The notes beneath the pieces are model-generated. The model was not told the origin of the DNA. It did not search any database and saw nothing but the letters and a program-made list of their open reading frames with translations. From NCBI GenBank assembly GCA_002371265.1, contig DFGT01000023.1, positions 21,985 through 85,984 on the forward strand: 64,000 nucleotides of DNA, in the 5' to 3' direction. This DNA comes from Bacteroidales bacterium UBA3743. Its GTDB lineage: Bacteria; Bacteroidota; Bacteroidia; Bacteroidales; Paludibacteraceae. Of this stretch, positions 8,725 through 18,026 are shown piece after piece; position 1 is the stretch's first letter, and the number at the start of each line of letters is the position of its first letter. The position numbers and the translations under genes are program-made.

Positions 8725-9804
8725 CTACAATAAACTAGACACTAAAAACAGTAACATAAAAATAGAAATAGCTGAAAGAATTGATGTGAAAATCAAACCT
8801 TTTCGTTGCTGATGATCTTCGATATCTGTCCTTAATACTGGAATTTTTGCCGATTCCAATAGCTCTATAAATAAGGTTGCGAACGTCAACATTATAGAAG
8901 ACAACAATCCGATTCCTCCTATCCACGAATTGACTTTAACAATAAAACATACAACAGATAAAATAAACATCATTGCAGATGAAACAAACAACATATTCTT
9001 AATTTGCTCTAAATAAGATGTCTTTGTGACTTTATGTTTCAAAGATGCCAATTCATCAATATCAAACCGGAAGACATTCGCAATTAGATTCGACGACGGG
9101 TAAATTTCCTTTTTGTTTCCAAAATGCTTGTCATACCATATTTGGTCTCGTTTCCCTGTAAACTGGCGAACCAATTCATCAAAATCATTTTTATCAACTT
9201 TTAAGCCATCTATACACAAATAAAACAAACGATTCATTTCTGAACCAGAATCATATGCAGTTATTCTACCATCAAGAGCAGCAAGACGACAAAGTAAATA
9301 CGACACATACAAACGATCTTCCTTCGATAAATATAGAGACAATTCTTCTGCTATTTCTTTTCCATACCAACAACCATGTTCAAATTCGAATGAACCTCCT
9401 TTTTTTATAAAATTTCGATAATTTCCGTATTTCAAACATTGTACTCTAAAACAGTCTACGTCTATTATCGTTTCGTTTGTAAAATATTTGAGGACCTCGA
9501 TTGCATCTAGCTGAAATTCATGAGGTATAACTTCAACAATATAACGAACTATCATATTCAAATTATCGATGTCGATTTTACCCTCAAAACGGAAAATTCG
9601 AACAGATAGATCAATCATCAGGTAGACGATGCTGATATGGAAACGTTTTGCATCCTTTGCCAACAAAGCCCTCATCTTTTCTTTGTCTCCAGAAAAAAGA
9701 CGATACAACTCAAATTCCTTTTTGAGATAATAGATCAAAATAGCAGAAATGACTATTGCATAGGCATATAATACGATGTATAAAATGTAAAAATGTTGTT
9801 CCAT
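8725..9804 (-). CDS. TerB-like membrane protein, tandem copy 4
   Basis: 359 residues from the ATG at 9804 (MEQHFYILYIV), chosen because the siblings start the same way; an ATG at 9837 would add 11 residues. One N-terminal TM helix, a cytoplasmic helical region of about 250 residues and three or four C-terminal TM helices. Family-wide motifs are KRFHISIVYLM, IVRYI.EVIP, a TerB-like DRLYVSYLLCRLAALDGRI block, WYDKHFGN and IPVLRTDIED. The pattern of acidic and hydrophobic residues around LAALDGRI resembles TerB/DjlA-type domains. Function unknown. Confidence 0.7.
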   Translation of the reverse strand: MEQHFYILYIVLYAYAIVISAILIYYLKKEFELYRLFSGDKEKMRALLAKDAKRFHISIVYLMIDLSVRIFRFEGKIDIDNLNMIVRYIVEVIPHEFQLDAIEVLKYFTNETIIDVDCFRVQCLKYGNYRNFIKKGGSFEFEHGCWYGKEIAEELSLYLSKEDRLYVSYLLCRLAALDGRITAYDSGSEMNRLFYLCIDGLKVDKNDFDELVRQFTGKRDQIWYDKHFGNKKEIYPSSNLIANVFRFDIDELASLKHKVTKTSYLEQIKNMLFVSSAMMFILSVVCFIVKVNSWIGGIGLLSSIMLTFATLFIELLESAKIPVLRTDIEDHQQRKGLIFTSILSAISIFMLLFLVSSLL

Positions 9805-9894
9805 AATTTGAAAGTATGATAATAAAGACGACAACATTCACGTCTCTACAAATCTAATTGATTATCACATAAAGCAATGAAATCTAACTTATTC

Positions 9895-11451
9895 TCAATT
9901 TTCAACCGTCTCTAAATCATCAACAGGAACTGCAGTAGAGAAAGATTCCGTCGCCACATCTTCCTTTCGATCAACCAAACTATAGCTGTCGTAGTAAAGC
10001 AAACCAAAATATCCCACTTTGTAATAGAGCTGTATGTCTTTTCCATCTGCAGAATAATATGTGGAACGTCCGACCTCCAAGGAAGTCATCGTCTTGCTGT
10101 TTTCCACACCTTTCAGCTTCATTCCAGACAGCCATGGCAACGTACGCAGACAGAATGAATTCAAGAATGAAACATTCTTTTTGCCCTCTGACTCTATCTT
10201 CTTGCCACGGAAAGAAACCGGAGTAAACCTCACATGATAATGTGTGGTTGTATGATTCTTGCTACGGGTTGTAGTAGTGTATGTATCCGTCACAGGCACC
10301 GTCACCACAATTGATTTTCCATTGCTGAATATCTCATTTCCATACAAGAACAATGTGTTCGACACTTCCCACAAAAGAGAAAAAACGACAATCAACGAAA
10401 GGATCGATGTCATAATCAAACCTCTCTTCTGCAAACTATTCTCAATCTTTGTTCTTAAAATAGGAACCAAAGAAGATTCCAGTTCAGTAATGGAAAATAA
10501 TGTGATTATAAACAATAATATCACAAATATAATTCCGAATATAAATAACCAGCTTGGATAGAGTTCGCACATCAAATCACTCTCAAAATGTAAAAAAATC
10601 CAGAGAAGAACGCCCATCAATCCACCAGCGAAAAACAAAGCCACTTGTGTCGATCCAAGCATAGACACCTTGGAGACTTGCTTATCCAATAACGACAATG
10701 AAGACATATCCATACGAAATATATCAGCCAACACATTTGACGCCGGATAGAAAATCTCTTTATTCATGAAATGTTGGTCGTACCATATTTGATCAGTTCC
10801 AGTGGCGAAATGGTGTATCAGGCTATCGAGTTCGTTTTTGTCTATTTTCATGCCTTTCACACAAATTCTATCCAACATGTATTTCTCCGACTTGTTTCCA
10901 TTGGTGGTGATCAATTTGTCGGCAGCGGCAAGAAGATACAGAAGGTACATCACATACAAACGGTCGTCTTCGGTCATATATTTAGCCAACTCCTCAGCCA
11001 ATCTTTTGCCGTGAAGATCATGTATGTAATGGAAAGAATTGTCGCCTTTTTTCAGACAATTCCTTCCTCGCATAAATTCATCCACATCCACCAATGATTC
11101 TGTTCTTCTATGTTTTCCGCTACCTTTCTCTCTGTCTGTAAGGTATTTAAGAGCTTCTATCGCCTCTTTATGATATGTCTGAGGTATAACTTCACGGATA
11201 TAACGGACAATCATCTCCAACTTATCACGCTGGACTTTATCCCCGTCAGAACGAGTCATATATGTCATCAGGTAGACGATGCTGATATGAAAACGTTTTG
11301 GATCATTCGCCATTACAGCGCGCAAGCTGTCATCTTTCGAAAACAATTTATACAGTTCACTTTCCTGATTGTAATTCTTAAGCAGGTAATAGGCTATACC
11401 AAAGATTATAGCAAACGAAATCAGATAAATAACATAAAAATATTGTTCCAT
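9895..11451 (-). CDS. TerB-like membrane protein with extra C-terminal domain, copy 3
   Basis: 518 residues and the longest member of the four-gene family. MEQYFYVIYL starts the N-terminal TM; KRFHISIVYLMTYM, the TerB-like block DRLYVMYLLYLLAAADKLI and WYDQHF follow, then TM helices near residues 265-320 and 345-370. It adds about 150 residues after the last TM: a Thr-rich VTDTYTTTTRSKNHTTTHYH stretch and a beta-rich domain ending in KVGYFGLLYYDSYSLV, absent from its siblings. That tail lies on the far side of the last TM and is probably extracytoplasmic. Role unknown. Confidence 0.7.
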   Translation of the reverse strand: MEQYFYVIYLISFAIIFGIAYYLLKNYNQESELYKLFSKDDSLRAVMANDPKRFHISIVYLMTYMTRSDGDKVQRDKLEMIVRYIREVIPQTYHKEAIEALKYLTDREKGSGKHRRTESLVDVDEFMRGRNCLKKGDNSFHYIHDLHGKRLAEELAKYMTEDDRLYVMYLLYLLAAADKLITTNGNKSEKYMLDRICVKGMKIDKNELDSLIHHFATGTDQIWYDQHFMNKEIFYPASNVLADIFRMDMSSLSLLDKQVSKVSMLGSTQVALFFAGGLMGVLLWIFLHFESDLMCELYPSWLFIFGIIFVILLFIITLFSITELESSLVPILRTKIENSLQKRGLIMTSILSLIVVFSLLWEVSNTLFLYGNEIFSNGKSIVVTVPVTDTYTTTTRSKNHTTTHYHVRFTPVSFRGKKIESEGKKNVSFLNSFCLRTLPWLSGMKLKGVENSKTMTSLEVGRSTYYSADGKDIQLYYKVGYFGLLYYDSYSLVDRKEDVATESFSTAVPVDDLETVEN

Positions 11452-11557
11452 AAATAAAAAATTTAGAGCAAAAAGAATCTTTCATCCCCGTCTCAACAAA
11501 TCATCATACAAATTTAATTATTTTATATAGACATAATCACTTTGTGTTTAATTGACT

Positions 11558-12628
11558 TCATAATAAATTCGATACGCCCCATAAAAAAGTCGTTACAATA
11601 TTTATAGAAAACACGGACAAAACAATTATGCTTCTAAATTGCATATTATCATCTTTGCATGTTCTTAAAATATAATATTGTTCCGATTCTGTATTTGACG
11701 ACGCAACAATCATCAAAGAGAAATACAAAATAAAAAAGCTTACAAAAAAAACGAAAAATCCATTCTCTTCTGTAATAAAGATCGCATCAGATATCAAATT
11801 CAGAACGAAAGCAAAAATAAGAAATAGAAGGAAATTCCTCGTTATCACGGATATTTCCTTCACTTGATCCACAAACGCAAAAGATTTGTCTTCAGTACGG
11901 AAAATATCTCCCATTTGGTCGTAATACAACGGATAAAGACTTCCTGTATTTCCAAATTGTTCGTCGTACCATCTTTGAAGATTATTATTTGTGTAGTGTT
12001 GAATCAAAAGATCTAATTTTCCTTTATCTATCCCTAAACCATTCACACACAAGTTGTTCATCACAACTAAAGATGATTCTGTTCCTGTCGTTGTGAATTT
12101 GCCATTGGCTGTAGCGACACGGAATAGGAGGTACATAAGATAAATTTTATCTTTTTCAGTCAGATATCTGGCTATCTCTTCCGCTAATCCAACACCATTT
12201 AATTCAAGGCTATAATTAATTATAAATTTTTTAACGAAAACAGGATTCCCATTCAAAAAAGCATCTATATCAATTATGGGCTTCATTCCACTATTTTTTT
12301 TATCATCATCTAAGATGAATTTTTTTAGAACAACCAACATCTCTTTCTGATAAACGATTGGACACACTTCACAAATATAGCGGACAATCATTTTTAATTT
12401 GTCATATTGTAATGAAGTGTACTTTGAATGCATAGCACAAACCATCAGGTAGACGATGCTGTTATGGAAACGAAGTGGATCTTTAGCCATCAAATTTCGC
12501 ATCCCGTCATTTTTTGTAAAACTACGATACAATTGGTATTCCTGTTTGATTTTCTTTATCAGATAACAAACTACACCAAAAATGATGACATACAATAAAA
12601 TGAGGAGCAAAAAATTTATGTTTATCAT
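11558..12628 (-). CDS. TerB-like membrane protein, tandem copy 2
   Basis: 356 residues. The ATG at 12628 (MININFLLLILLY) is preferred over a TTG at 12640. Family motifs are present: LRFHNSIVYLM, IVRYICEV, KDKIYLMYLLFRVATANGKF (the TerB-like segment, here with N instead of D in the central ANG), WYDEQFGN and YILRTC near the end. This member diverges at the C-terminal LRT motif, where the usual IPVLRT.IED is replaced. A well-spaced promoter lies immediately upstream, so it can be transcribed separately from copy 1. Confidence 0.7.
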   Translation of the reverse strand: MININFLLLILLYVIIFGVVCYLIKKIKQEYQLYRSFTKNDGMRNLMAKDPLRFHNSIVYLMVCAMHSKYTSLQYDKLKMIVRYICEVCPIVYQKEMLVVLKKFILDDDKKNSGMKPIIDIDAFLNGNPVFVKKFIINYSLELNGVGLAEEIARYLTEKDKIYLMYLLFRVATANGKFTTTGTESSLVVMNNLCVNGLGIDKGKLDLLIQHYTNNNLQRWYDEQFGNTGSLYPLYYDQMGDIFRTEDKSFAFVDQVKEISVITRNFLLFLIFAFVLNLISDAIFITEENGFFVFFVSFFILYFSLMIVASSNTESEQYYILRTCKDDNMQFRSIIVLSVFSINIVTTFLWGVSNLL

Positions 12629-12661
12629 AGATTTGATCAATCAAAAATCACGAACTAAGAA

Positions 12662-12693
12662 CAAAGATAAAACAAATAAGATTTATCGTCAAA
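12662..12693 (-). promoter_or_regulatory. Bacteroidetes-type promoter for TerB-like copy 2
   Basis: The minus strand reads TTTG (12693-12690), a 20-nt spacer, then TATCTTTG (12669-12662), an ideal match to TTTG-N19-21-TAnnTTTG. The start codon is 34 nt downstream. Confidence 0.65.
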
Positions 12694-12764
12694 ACAATTT
12701 TAATCTTTAATATGTATAATATAGTGAATAAAGGTCGTAATGCCCTTGTCTCATCACTATTATG

Positions 12765-12825
12765 TGCTCGCCTTCGGCTCGCACAATGAAGAAGGGGTTA
12801 GGCCGTTCCGCCCTTAACAATCCTC
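12765..12825. repeat. Copy of the MITE-like right half
   Basis: GCTCGCCTTCGGCTCGC followed by GGGTTAGGCCGTTCCGCCCT and TAACAATCCTC matches the right half of the 6211-6357 element. It separates TerB-like copies 1 and 2. Confidence 0.6.
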
Positions 12826-12837
12826 GTAAAATTCAGT

Positions 12838-13893
12838 TCATAAACTAGGACAGAATCCCAAACATAGACGAAACATCAAATAAAAATAGCAAAATAATAT
12901 GATTATTGAAGAAACAGATACAATAATCAATTTCTTCCTTTGCAAAACATCTTCTATTTTAGTTCTCAACACAGGAATCGTCTCAGAGTCTAAATTATCT
13001 AAATTAAATGGTATTATAGCAAAACAATAGATAAACATAAAAATTTCTAATTCATTTATAAGACTCAAAAAGTAAACAATAACACAAAGAATCACCATTA
13101 TGATTTTAATAAAACTCAAGACCGATGTCCTATAATTTTTTTGTGTTGAAGACGATATCACGTTATTGTCACCATGAAAAATATTAGCAAAAAAAATCGA
13201 TGCTGGATATCGGTTATCATTACCGAAATGTTCATCGTACCAAACCTGTTCGTTGTTTGAACTAAAATTGCCGACCAATCTATTGAATTCTTTGTTATCA
13301 ATCTTTAAGCCGTCTACAAACACATTTTTCAAATTATTTTTTTCCCATTCTTCAACAACTCTTCCTTCAGCACAAGCTATGCGATAGAGCATATACATCA
13401 AATAAATACGATCTTTTTCAGATAAATACAAAGACATTTCTTCAGCCATCCTATTCGCATGAATATCAACGACATAATAATGCGGATCATCTTCTTTTAT
13501 ACATTTATTGTAATTGCCTTTCTTAAATTCTCTTATACTGACTTTAGACTTTTTAATATCAATTTTTCCATTATCATTAATTTTCTTTTTTGTTAGATAA
13601 TCTAATGCTTTGATAGCATCAAGTTGAAATTCTTGTGGAATCACCTCAACAATATAGTTGACTATCATCTCCAATTTAGTTTTACTTCTACCTTTAATTA
13701 TATGTGTCATATATGTCATCAGGTAGACAATGCTAATATGAAAACGTTTTGGATCATTTGCCAATAGTTTACGCATTTCATCACTATTAGTTGAAAATAA
13801 TCTATAAAGATTAAACTCTTTTATCAAAAGAAAAATAAGTAAAACAGGAAAGACCAAACTAATCAAACATATATTGTAATTGTAATGTTCCAT
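12838..13893 (-). CDS. TerB-like membrane protein, tandem copy 1
   Basis: 351 residues, first of the four in the direction of transcription. Start MEHYNYNICLISLVF (TM helix), then KRFHISIVYLMTYM, IVNYIVEVIP, DRIYLMYMLYRIACAEGRV (TerB-like), WYDEHFGN and IPVLRTKIED before a final TM pair. Shared motifs and topology show that the four genes arose by tandem duplication; sequence has diverged strongly outside the motifs, so the expansion is old. Encoded downstream of aspC, separated from it by a strong terminator (13932-13959). Confidence 0.7.
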   Translation of the reverse strand: MEHYNYNICLISLVFPVLLIFLLIKEFNLYRLFSTNSDEMRKLLANDPKRFHISIVYLMTYMTHIIKGRSKTKLEMIVNYIVEVIPQEFQLDAIKALDYLTKKKINDNGKIDIKKSKVSIREFKKGNYNKCIKEDDPHYYVVDIHANRMAEEMSLYLSEKDRIYLMYMLYRIACAEGRVVEEWEKNNLKNVFVDGLKIDNKEFNRLVGNFSSNNEQVWYDEHFGNDNRYPASIFFANIFHGDNNVISSSTQKNYRTSVLSFIKIIMVILCVIVYFLSLINELEIFMFIYCFAIIPFNLDNLDSETIPVLRTKIEDVLQRKKLIIVSVSSIIILFCYFYLMFRLCLGFCPSL

Positions 13894-13924
13894 AAAAAAC
13901 TGAAATATATATTTTTACTATTAC

Positions 13925-13959
13925 TAAAAAAAGGAGACGCGAACATTCACGTCTCCTTC
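13925..13959 (-). terminator. Terminator of aspC
   Basis: GGAGACG...CGTCTCC stem followed on the minus strand by TTTTTTT; it begins 29 nt after the aspC stop. Member of the GAGACG hairpin family. Confidence 0.8.
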
Positions 13960-13987
13960 AATTATCTTAAATCTAGTGAGAAATCAA

Positions 13988-15184
13988 TTACTTGATTGCG
14001 TCAAGACACTCCTTGATTCTACGGAATGCCTCCTTGATGTTCTCCTCTGATGTAGCATACGACATACGGATGCAGTTCTTATCACCGAATGCGTCACCAG
14101 ACACACAAGCAACATGACCTTCCATCAAGATGTACATAGCCAAATCATTAGCGTTGGCGATCACGTCACCCTTAGGAGTCTTCTTTCCAAAATAGCTGTT
14201 GCACTCTGGGAATACATAGAATGCTCCATCAGGAATAGAAACCTTCAAACCTTTGATTTCCTTAACCAAGCTGATCACTAGATCACGGCGTCTCTCGAAT
14301 GCCTGACGCATTGTCTCAACGCAAGCCTGCTCACCTAGGTATGCAGCCTCCGCAGCCTTCTGTGCGATTGATGATGGACCTGATGTATACTGACCCTGAA
14401 GCTTCGAACATGCCTTAGCAATCCAAAGTGGGGCAGCGATCCAACCTAGACGCCATCCTGTCATCGCATATCCTTTTGATACTCCGTTGATGATAACGAC
14501 ACGGTCGCGAATGCTCTCAAACTGAGCGATGCTCTCATGCTTGCCGACATAGTTGATGTGCTCGTAGATCTCGTCGGCGATTACTATGATATTTGGATGC
14601 TTCTCGATAACCTTAGCCAAAGCCTCAAGTTCCGACTTTGAATATACAGCACCTGTAGGATTCGATGGAGAACAAAGGATAAGACCCTTTGTCTTTGGTG
14701 TGATTGCCTTCTCCAGCTGCTCAGCTGTTATCTTGAAATTTTGGTCAAGACCAGCCTCTACGATTACGTTTGTTCCCTCAGCAAGCTTCACCATTTCGAT
14801 GTAGCTAACCCAGTATGGAGCTGGAACAATAACCTCGTCACCCTTGCTGATGATAGAAAGGATAACATTACATACAGACTGCTTTGCACCGTTCGAACAT
14901 ACAATCTGATCTGGAGTGAACTCTAGATTATTCTCTTTCTTAAGCTTCTGGCAAATCGCATTTCTTAGTGTAGCGTAACCAGTCACTGGTGAATAAAAAG
15001 AAAAATTGTCGTCGATAGCTTTCTTAGCTGCCTCCTTGATGTGGGTTGGGGTGGTGAAATCAGGCTCTCCAACACTAAGGTTGATGACATCTACACCCTG
15101 AGCTTTCAACTCACTGCTCTTCTGAGACATAGCCAAAGTCGCTGATGGCGACATTGCTGCCAAACGATCTGAAACTTGATTCAT
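13988..15184 (-). CDS. aspC: Aspartate aminotransferase, class I PLP-dependent
   Basis: 398 residues. Transfers the amino group between aspartate and 2-oxoglutarate, using pyridoxal phosphate. Fold-type I landmarks: NLSVGEPDFTTPTHI near the start, SNGAKQSVCN, APYWVSYIEM, SPSNPTGAVYS, DEIYEHI and the PLP-lysine motif SKGYAMTGWRLGW. The reading frame is open upstream to 15322, but the ATG at 15184 (MNQVSDRLAAMSP) matches the family start and follows AGGAAAAG. Divergent from aspartate kinase, so enzymes making and consuming aspartate share one intergenic region. Confidence 0.93.
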   Translation of the reverse strand: MNQVSDRLAAMSPSATLAMSQKSSELKAQGVDVINLSVGEPDFTTPTHIKEAAKKAIDDNFSFYSPVTGYATLRNAICQKLKKENNLEFTPDQIVCSNGAKQSVCNVILSIISKGDEVIVPAPYWVSYIEMVKLAEGTNVIVEAGLDQNFKITAEQLEKAITPKTKGLILCSPSNPTGAVYSKSELEALAKVIEKHPNIIVIADEIYEHINYVGKHESIAQFESIRDRVVIINGVSKGYAMTGWRLGWIAAPLWIAKACSKLQGQYTSGPSSIAQKAAEAAYLGEQACVETMRQAFERRRDLVISLVKEIKGLKVSIPDGAFYVFPECNSYFGKKTPKGDVIANANDLAMYILMEGHVACVSGDAFGDKNCIRMSYATSEENIKEAFRRIKECLDAIK

Positions 15185-15538
15185 TTTTCTTTTCCTAAAT
15201 TTGTGTAATAAACATACATTATCGACTGCAAAATTACACTCTTTTATGTTACGCAACAACAATTTTGCCACTTTTTTTCGTTTTTTTCCAAAAATCTTGC
15301 TTTTTCTGACTTTTTGCGTCAATATCTATCCTTTTTCTTGATTTTTGACAGCATTTTTTGAGATTGAGATGACGGAATTGATTTAATATGAATATTTCAG
15401 CGCCGATAAGACATTCTTTCATTAAATTTTGTCACTAGCAACCGCGTTTTACTTCTCAGATTCAATATTCATTAATTTTGCATTTAGAATTTAGAATTTT
15501 TAATTACTTTTGCACACAAATTATATATATACTAAAAA
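15185..15538. other. Divergent promoter region, aspC / aspartate kinase
   Basis: 354 nt, AT-rich. A leftward promoter (15229-15259) and a possible rightward -7 box (TACTTTTG, 15505-15512) can be recognised. No small gene or riboswitch fold was recognised. Confidence 0.5.
15229..15259 (-). promoter_or_regulatory. Promoter of aspC
   Basis: The minus strand reads TTG (15259-15257), 20 nt, then TAATTTTG (15236-15229), fitting the Bacteroidetes consensus. The ATG at 15184 lies 45 nt downstream, which supports the shorter start. Confidence 0.6.
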
Positions 15539-16924
15539 ATGCTTACAGTAGAAAAAATTGGCGGTACGTCCATGAGTCAGTTTCAGGACGTTTTGGCTAA
15601 CATAATCAAAGGAAAGAGAAAAGAGAATGAGTTGTACAACAGAATCTTTGTAGTTTCTGCATACAACAATGTCACAAACTGGTTGCTTGAGCATAAGAAA
15701 ACCGGAGCCCCTGGTATTTATGTTAAGTTTGTTGAAGACGGTGATTACAGCGCCGCTCTTGATGAGTTGTGCGACAAACTTATCCAGCTTAACCGTGGTT
15801 TCGCAGACATAAAGCTTGACCAGGAGGTCGCAGACAAATTCATCAAAGATAGAATACAGCAGGCAAAAAATTATCTTTACAGCATGCACAACGTGGCTGG
15901 TTCGGGCTACGTCAACAAGGCAAATATCTTCTTGGCAGCTCGTGAGATCCTTTCTTCTATCGGTGAGGCTCACTCTGCGTTCAACTCGGTGAACATCTGC
16001 CAGAACAACGGAATCAACGCCACTTTCGTTGACCTTTGCGGTTTCAACGACAGCGAGTCGCTAACTATCGATGAGCGTATCAAAAAAGAATTCTCCGGAA
16101 TTGATTTCAGCAAGACTCTTTGCATCGCCACTGGATACACGAAGGGTATCGAGGGAATAATGCGCGCGTTCGACCGTGGTTATTCTGAGGTGACTTTCTC
16201 TAAGATCGCTGTTGAGGTTAAGGCCGACGAGGCTATCATACATAAGGAGTTCCACCTGTCAAGCGCCGATCCTAAACTTGTCGGCACTGAGAACAGCATC
16301 GTTGTGGGCAACACTAACTTTATGGTGGCTGACCAGCTTGCAGACGTAGGTATGGAGGCAATCCACCCTAAAGCAGCAAAACCACTTGAGCTTGCCGGCA
16401 TCAACATCAGAATCAAGAACACATTCGAGCCTGAGCACCCAGGTACACTTATCTCTAAGAACTACATCAGCAAGGAGACTAAGGTGGAGATCGTATCAGG
16501 TACAGACAAAGTGTTGGCTATCGAGGTTCACGACCCAATGATGGTAGGTGAGGTAGGATACGACTTGAAGGTGATGCAGGTATTCGCAAAACACGATGTA
16601 AGCTACATCCTGAAGACTACTAACGCAAACTGCATCACAATGGTAGTGTGGGACAAGCAGAAGAGCAAAGACCTTATAAAGGAACTTAAGGAGACATGCT
16701 ACGAGGTAGTTGTAAAAGAGGCTGCTATCGTATGCTGCATCGGCACAAACATCGCTCACCCAGGAATCCTTTGCAAGGCTGCTCAGGCATTGTCTGACTC
16801 AGGCGTAAATATCGATTGCTTCGCACAGTCGCTACGTCAGGTGAACATGCAGTTCGTAATCGAAAGAGGCGACTACTCAAAGGCTGTTGTTGCACTCAAC
16901 AACGCACTTTGCGTAAAGAAATAA
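15539..16924 (+). CDS. lysC: Aspartate kinase
   Basis: 461 residues. Phosphorylates aspartate in the first step of lysine, threonine and methionine synthesis. The N-terminal kinase motif is VEKIGGTSM (a KxGGTS variant); ATGYTKGIEG, SEVTFSKIAVEVKADEA and MEAIHPKAAKPLE follow as expected for the family. Two ACT regulatory domains end the protein (about 320-370 and 395-455; SGVNIDCFAQSLRQVNMQFV), implying allosteric feedback. A stand-alone kinase without a homoserine dehydrogenase fusion. The insertion between KxGGTS and the next block is characteristic of the Bacteroidota form. Ended by the hairpin at 16933-16960. Confidence 0.9.
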   Translation: MLTVEKIGGTSMSQFQDVLANIIKGKRKENELYNRIFVVSAYNNVTNWLLEHKKTGAPGIYVKFVEDGDYSAALDELCDKLIQLNRGFADIKLDQEVADKFIKDRIQQAKNYLYSMHNVAGSGYVNKANIFLAAREILSSIGEAHSAFNSVNICQNNGINATFVDLCGFNDSESLTIDERIKKEFSGIDFSKTLCIATGYTKGIEGIMRAFDRGYSEVTFSKIAVEVKADEAIIHKEFHLSSADPKLVGTENSIVVGNTNFMVADQLADVGMEAIHPKAAKPLELAGINIRIKNTFEPEHPGTLISKNYISKETKVEIVSGTDKVLAIEVHDPMMVGEVGYDLKVMQVFAKHDVSYILKTTNANCITMVVWDKQKSKDLIKELKETCYEVVVKEAAIVCCIGTNIAHPGILCKAAQALSDSGVNIDCFAQSLRQVNMQFVIERGDYSKAVVALNNALCVKK

Positions 16925-16932
16925 ATGAAATC

Positions 16933-16962
16933 GTAGAGACGGAACACGCACCGTCTCTACAT
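16933..16962 (+). terminator. Hairpin after aspartate kinase
   Basis: Ten-base-pair GTAGAGACGG / CCGTCTCTAC stem nine nt past the stop, followed by a modest T-rich stretch. GAGACG hairpin family. Confidence 0.6.
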
Positions 16963-17006
16963 TCTTCATTTTTAATTTTTCATTTTTAATTCCTAATTAA
17001 TACAAG

Positions 17007-17627
17007 ATGGGTCTATTAGACGGTTTGAAAAAAAAGAACGAGGATAAGCAGGCTGAAATCCAAAAGAATGAGGAAGACTACATATCTTTGATCCGTGTAT
17101 ATATCCAGGCATTTGTGGCGGAAACTTTCGGTATCTCAAACATCAACCAGATGCCTGATCTGAGAGCTTTCAAAGTAGCGTGCAAAGTGCCGACTCAAAA
17201 TGGAAAACTCGGTCTCGGCGAAAGAATAGAGGCGAGAAAGATGCTTATGGCAAACTACGGTTTGAGCGAGGATTTCTTCAAGACAATCAACCGCTCAATC
17301 ACAAAGAACTGCAAGAATCTTCAGCAGGTCAACAGTTTCTTTGTTGTTTTCCAGGGATTTGTACAGGATTTCGTACAGCTTCTCACAACACATCTCGGAT
17401 GGAAGCTTCAGATGCCTAAATACTTCGACGGAATGATCAGAAAAGTCGTAGTTGACGGAGTGAAAGACTTGATGGAGAAGAACGATTGGGACAAGCTTGA
17501 CGCGGCACAGACAGCAGCCCGTCTGCGTGAGAATGTCAACAGACTTGGATATACGCAGTCGTGGATGGTAGAGTTTATCTATCCGTTCATCATGATTGCC
17601 AAAGGAGCGACTACTGTAAAGCAGTAA
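17007..17627 (+). CDS. Conserved hypothetical protein
   Basis: 206 residues, soluble and largely helical, with no signal peptide or TM. It starts MGLLDGLKKKNEDKQ, a charged amphipathic segment, followed by helices (IRVYIQAFVAETFGI; FFVVFQGFVQDFVQLLTTH; VEFIYPFIMIAKGA). I do not recognise the family. It sits 5 nt upstream of the fluoride channel gene, so the two are probably cotranscribed, but no functional link is evident. Confidence 0.7.
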   Translation: MGLLDGLKKKNEDKQAEIQKNEEDYISLIRVYIQAFVAETFGISNINQMPDLRAFKVACKVPTQNGKLGLGERIEARKMLMANYGLSEDFFKTINRSITKNCKNLQQVNSFFVVFQGFVQDFVQLLTTHLGWKLQMPKYFDGMIRKVVVDGVKDLMEKNDWDKLDAAQTAARLRENVNRLGYTQSWMVEFIYPFIMIAKGATTVKQ

Positions 17628-17632
17628 TATAT

Positions 17633-17995
17633 ATGAATTTTGTCTACGTTGCGATAGGAGGTGCACTCGGTGCGATGCTGAGATATTCGTTGAATTATCT
17701 TCCCGTGTCGACGGCATTTCCCTTCAAAACGTTGATTGCCAACATTTTTGGATCATTCATAATCGGAATGATAGCAGGGGTGGCGGATATAAAAGGAGTG
17801 GACGACAGATTGTCGCTACTGCTGAAAGTTGGTTTTTGTGGCGGATTCACAACATTCTCCACCTATTCGTTGGAGACAGTCACATTAATAGAAAAAGGGG
17901 ATTGGGGAGTAGCAGTTATATATGCGGCGACAAGTGTTATAGTTTGTGTCTTGAGTTGTGTTGCGGGAATAACATTGGTAAAATATATTGTTTGA
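17633..17995 (+). CDS. crcB: Fluoride-specific ion channel FluC/CrcB
   Basis: 120 residues, four TM helices. Exports toxic fluoride as a dual-topology dimer. Family motifs: GGALGAMLRY (first helix), TLIANIFGSFIIG with the conserved Asn, and GFCGGFTTFSTYS with the Phe and Thr/Ser residues lining the fluoride path. An upstream in-frame start at 17561 lies inside the previous gene, so the ATG at 17633 is used. A single-gene (homodimeric) arrangement. No fluoride riboswitch was recognised upstream; the gene is read from the preceding one. Confidence 0.93.
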   Translation: MNFVYVAIGGALGAMLRYSLNYLPVSTAFPFKTLIANIFGSFIIGMIAGVADIKGVDDRLSLLLKVGFCGGFTTFSTYSLETVTLIEKGDWGVAVIYAATSVIVCVLSCVAGITLVKYIV

Positions 17996-18026
17996 TAGAT
18001 AAATACACCTAACTTAGTAAAACAAA

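Noticed and set aside
15185..15322. 46-residue N-terminal extension of AspC
   Set aside because: Lys/Arg-rich and not found in the family; it spans the recognised promoter at 15229-15259.
17500..17633. Fluoride riboswitch ahead of crcB
   Set aside because: The crcB start lies 5 nt after the preceding gene and no fluoride-aptamer core was recognisable in that sequence.
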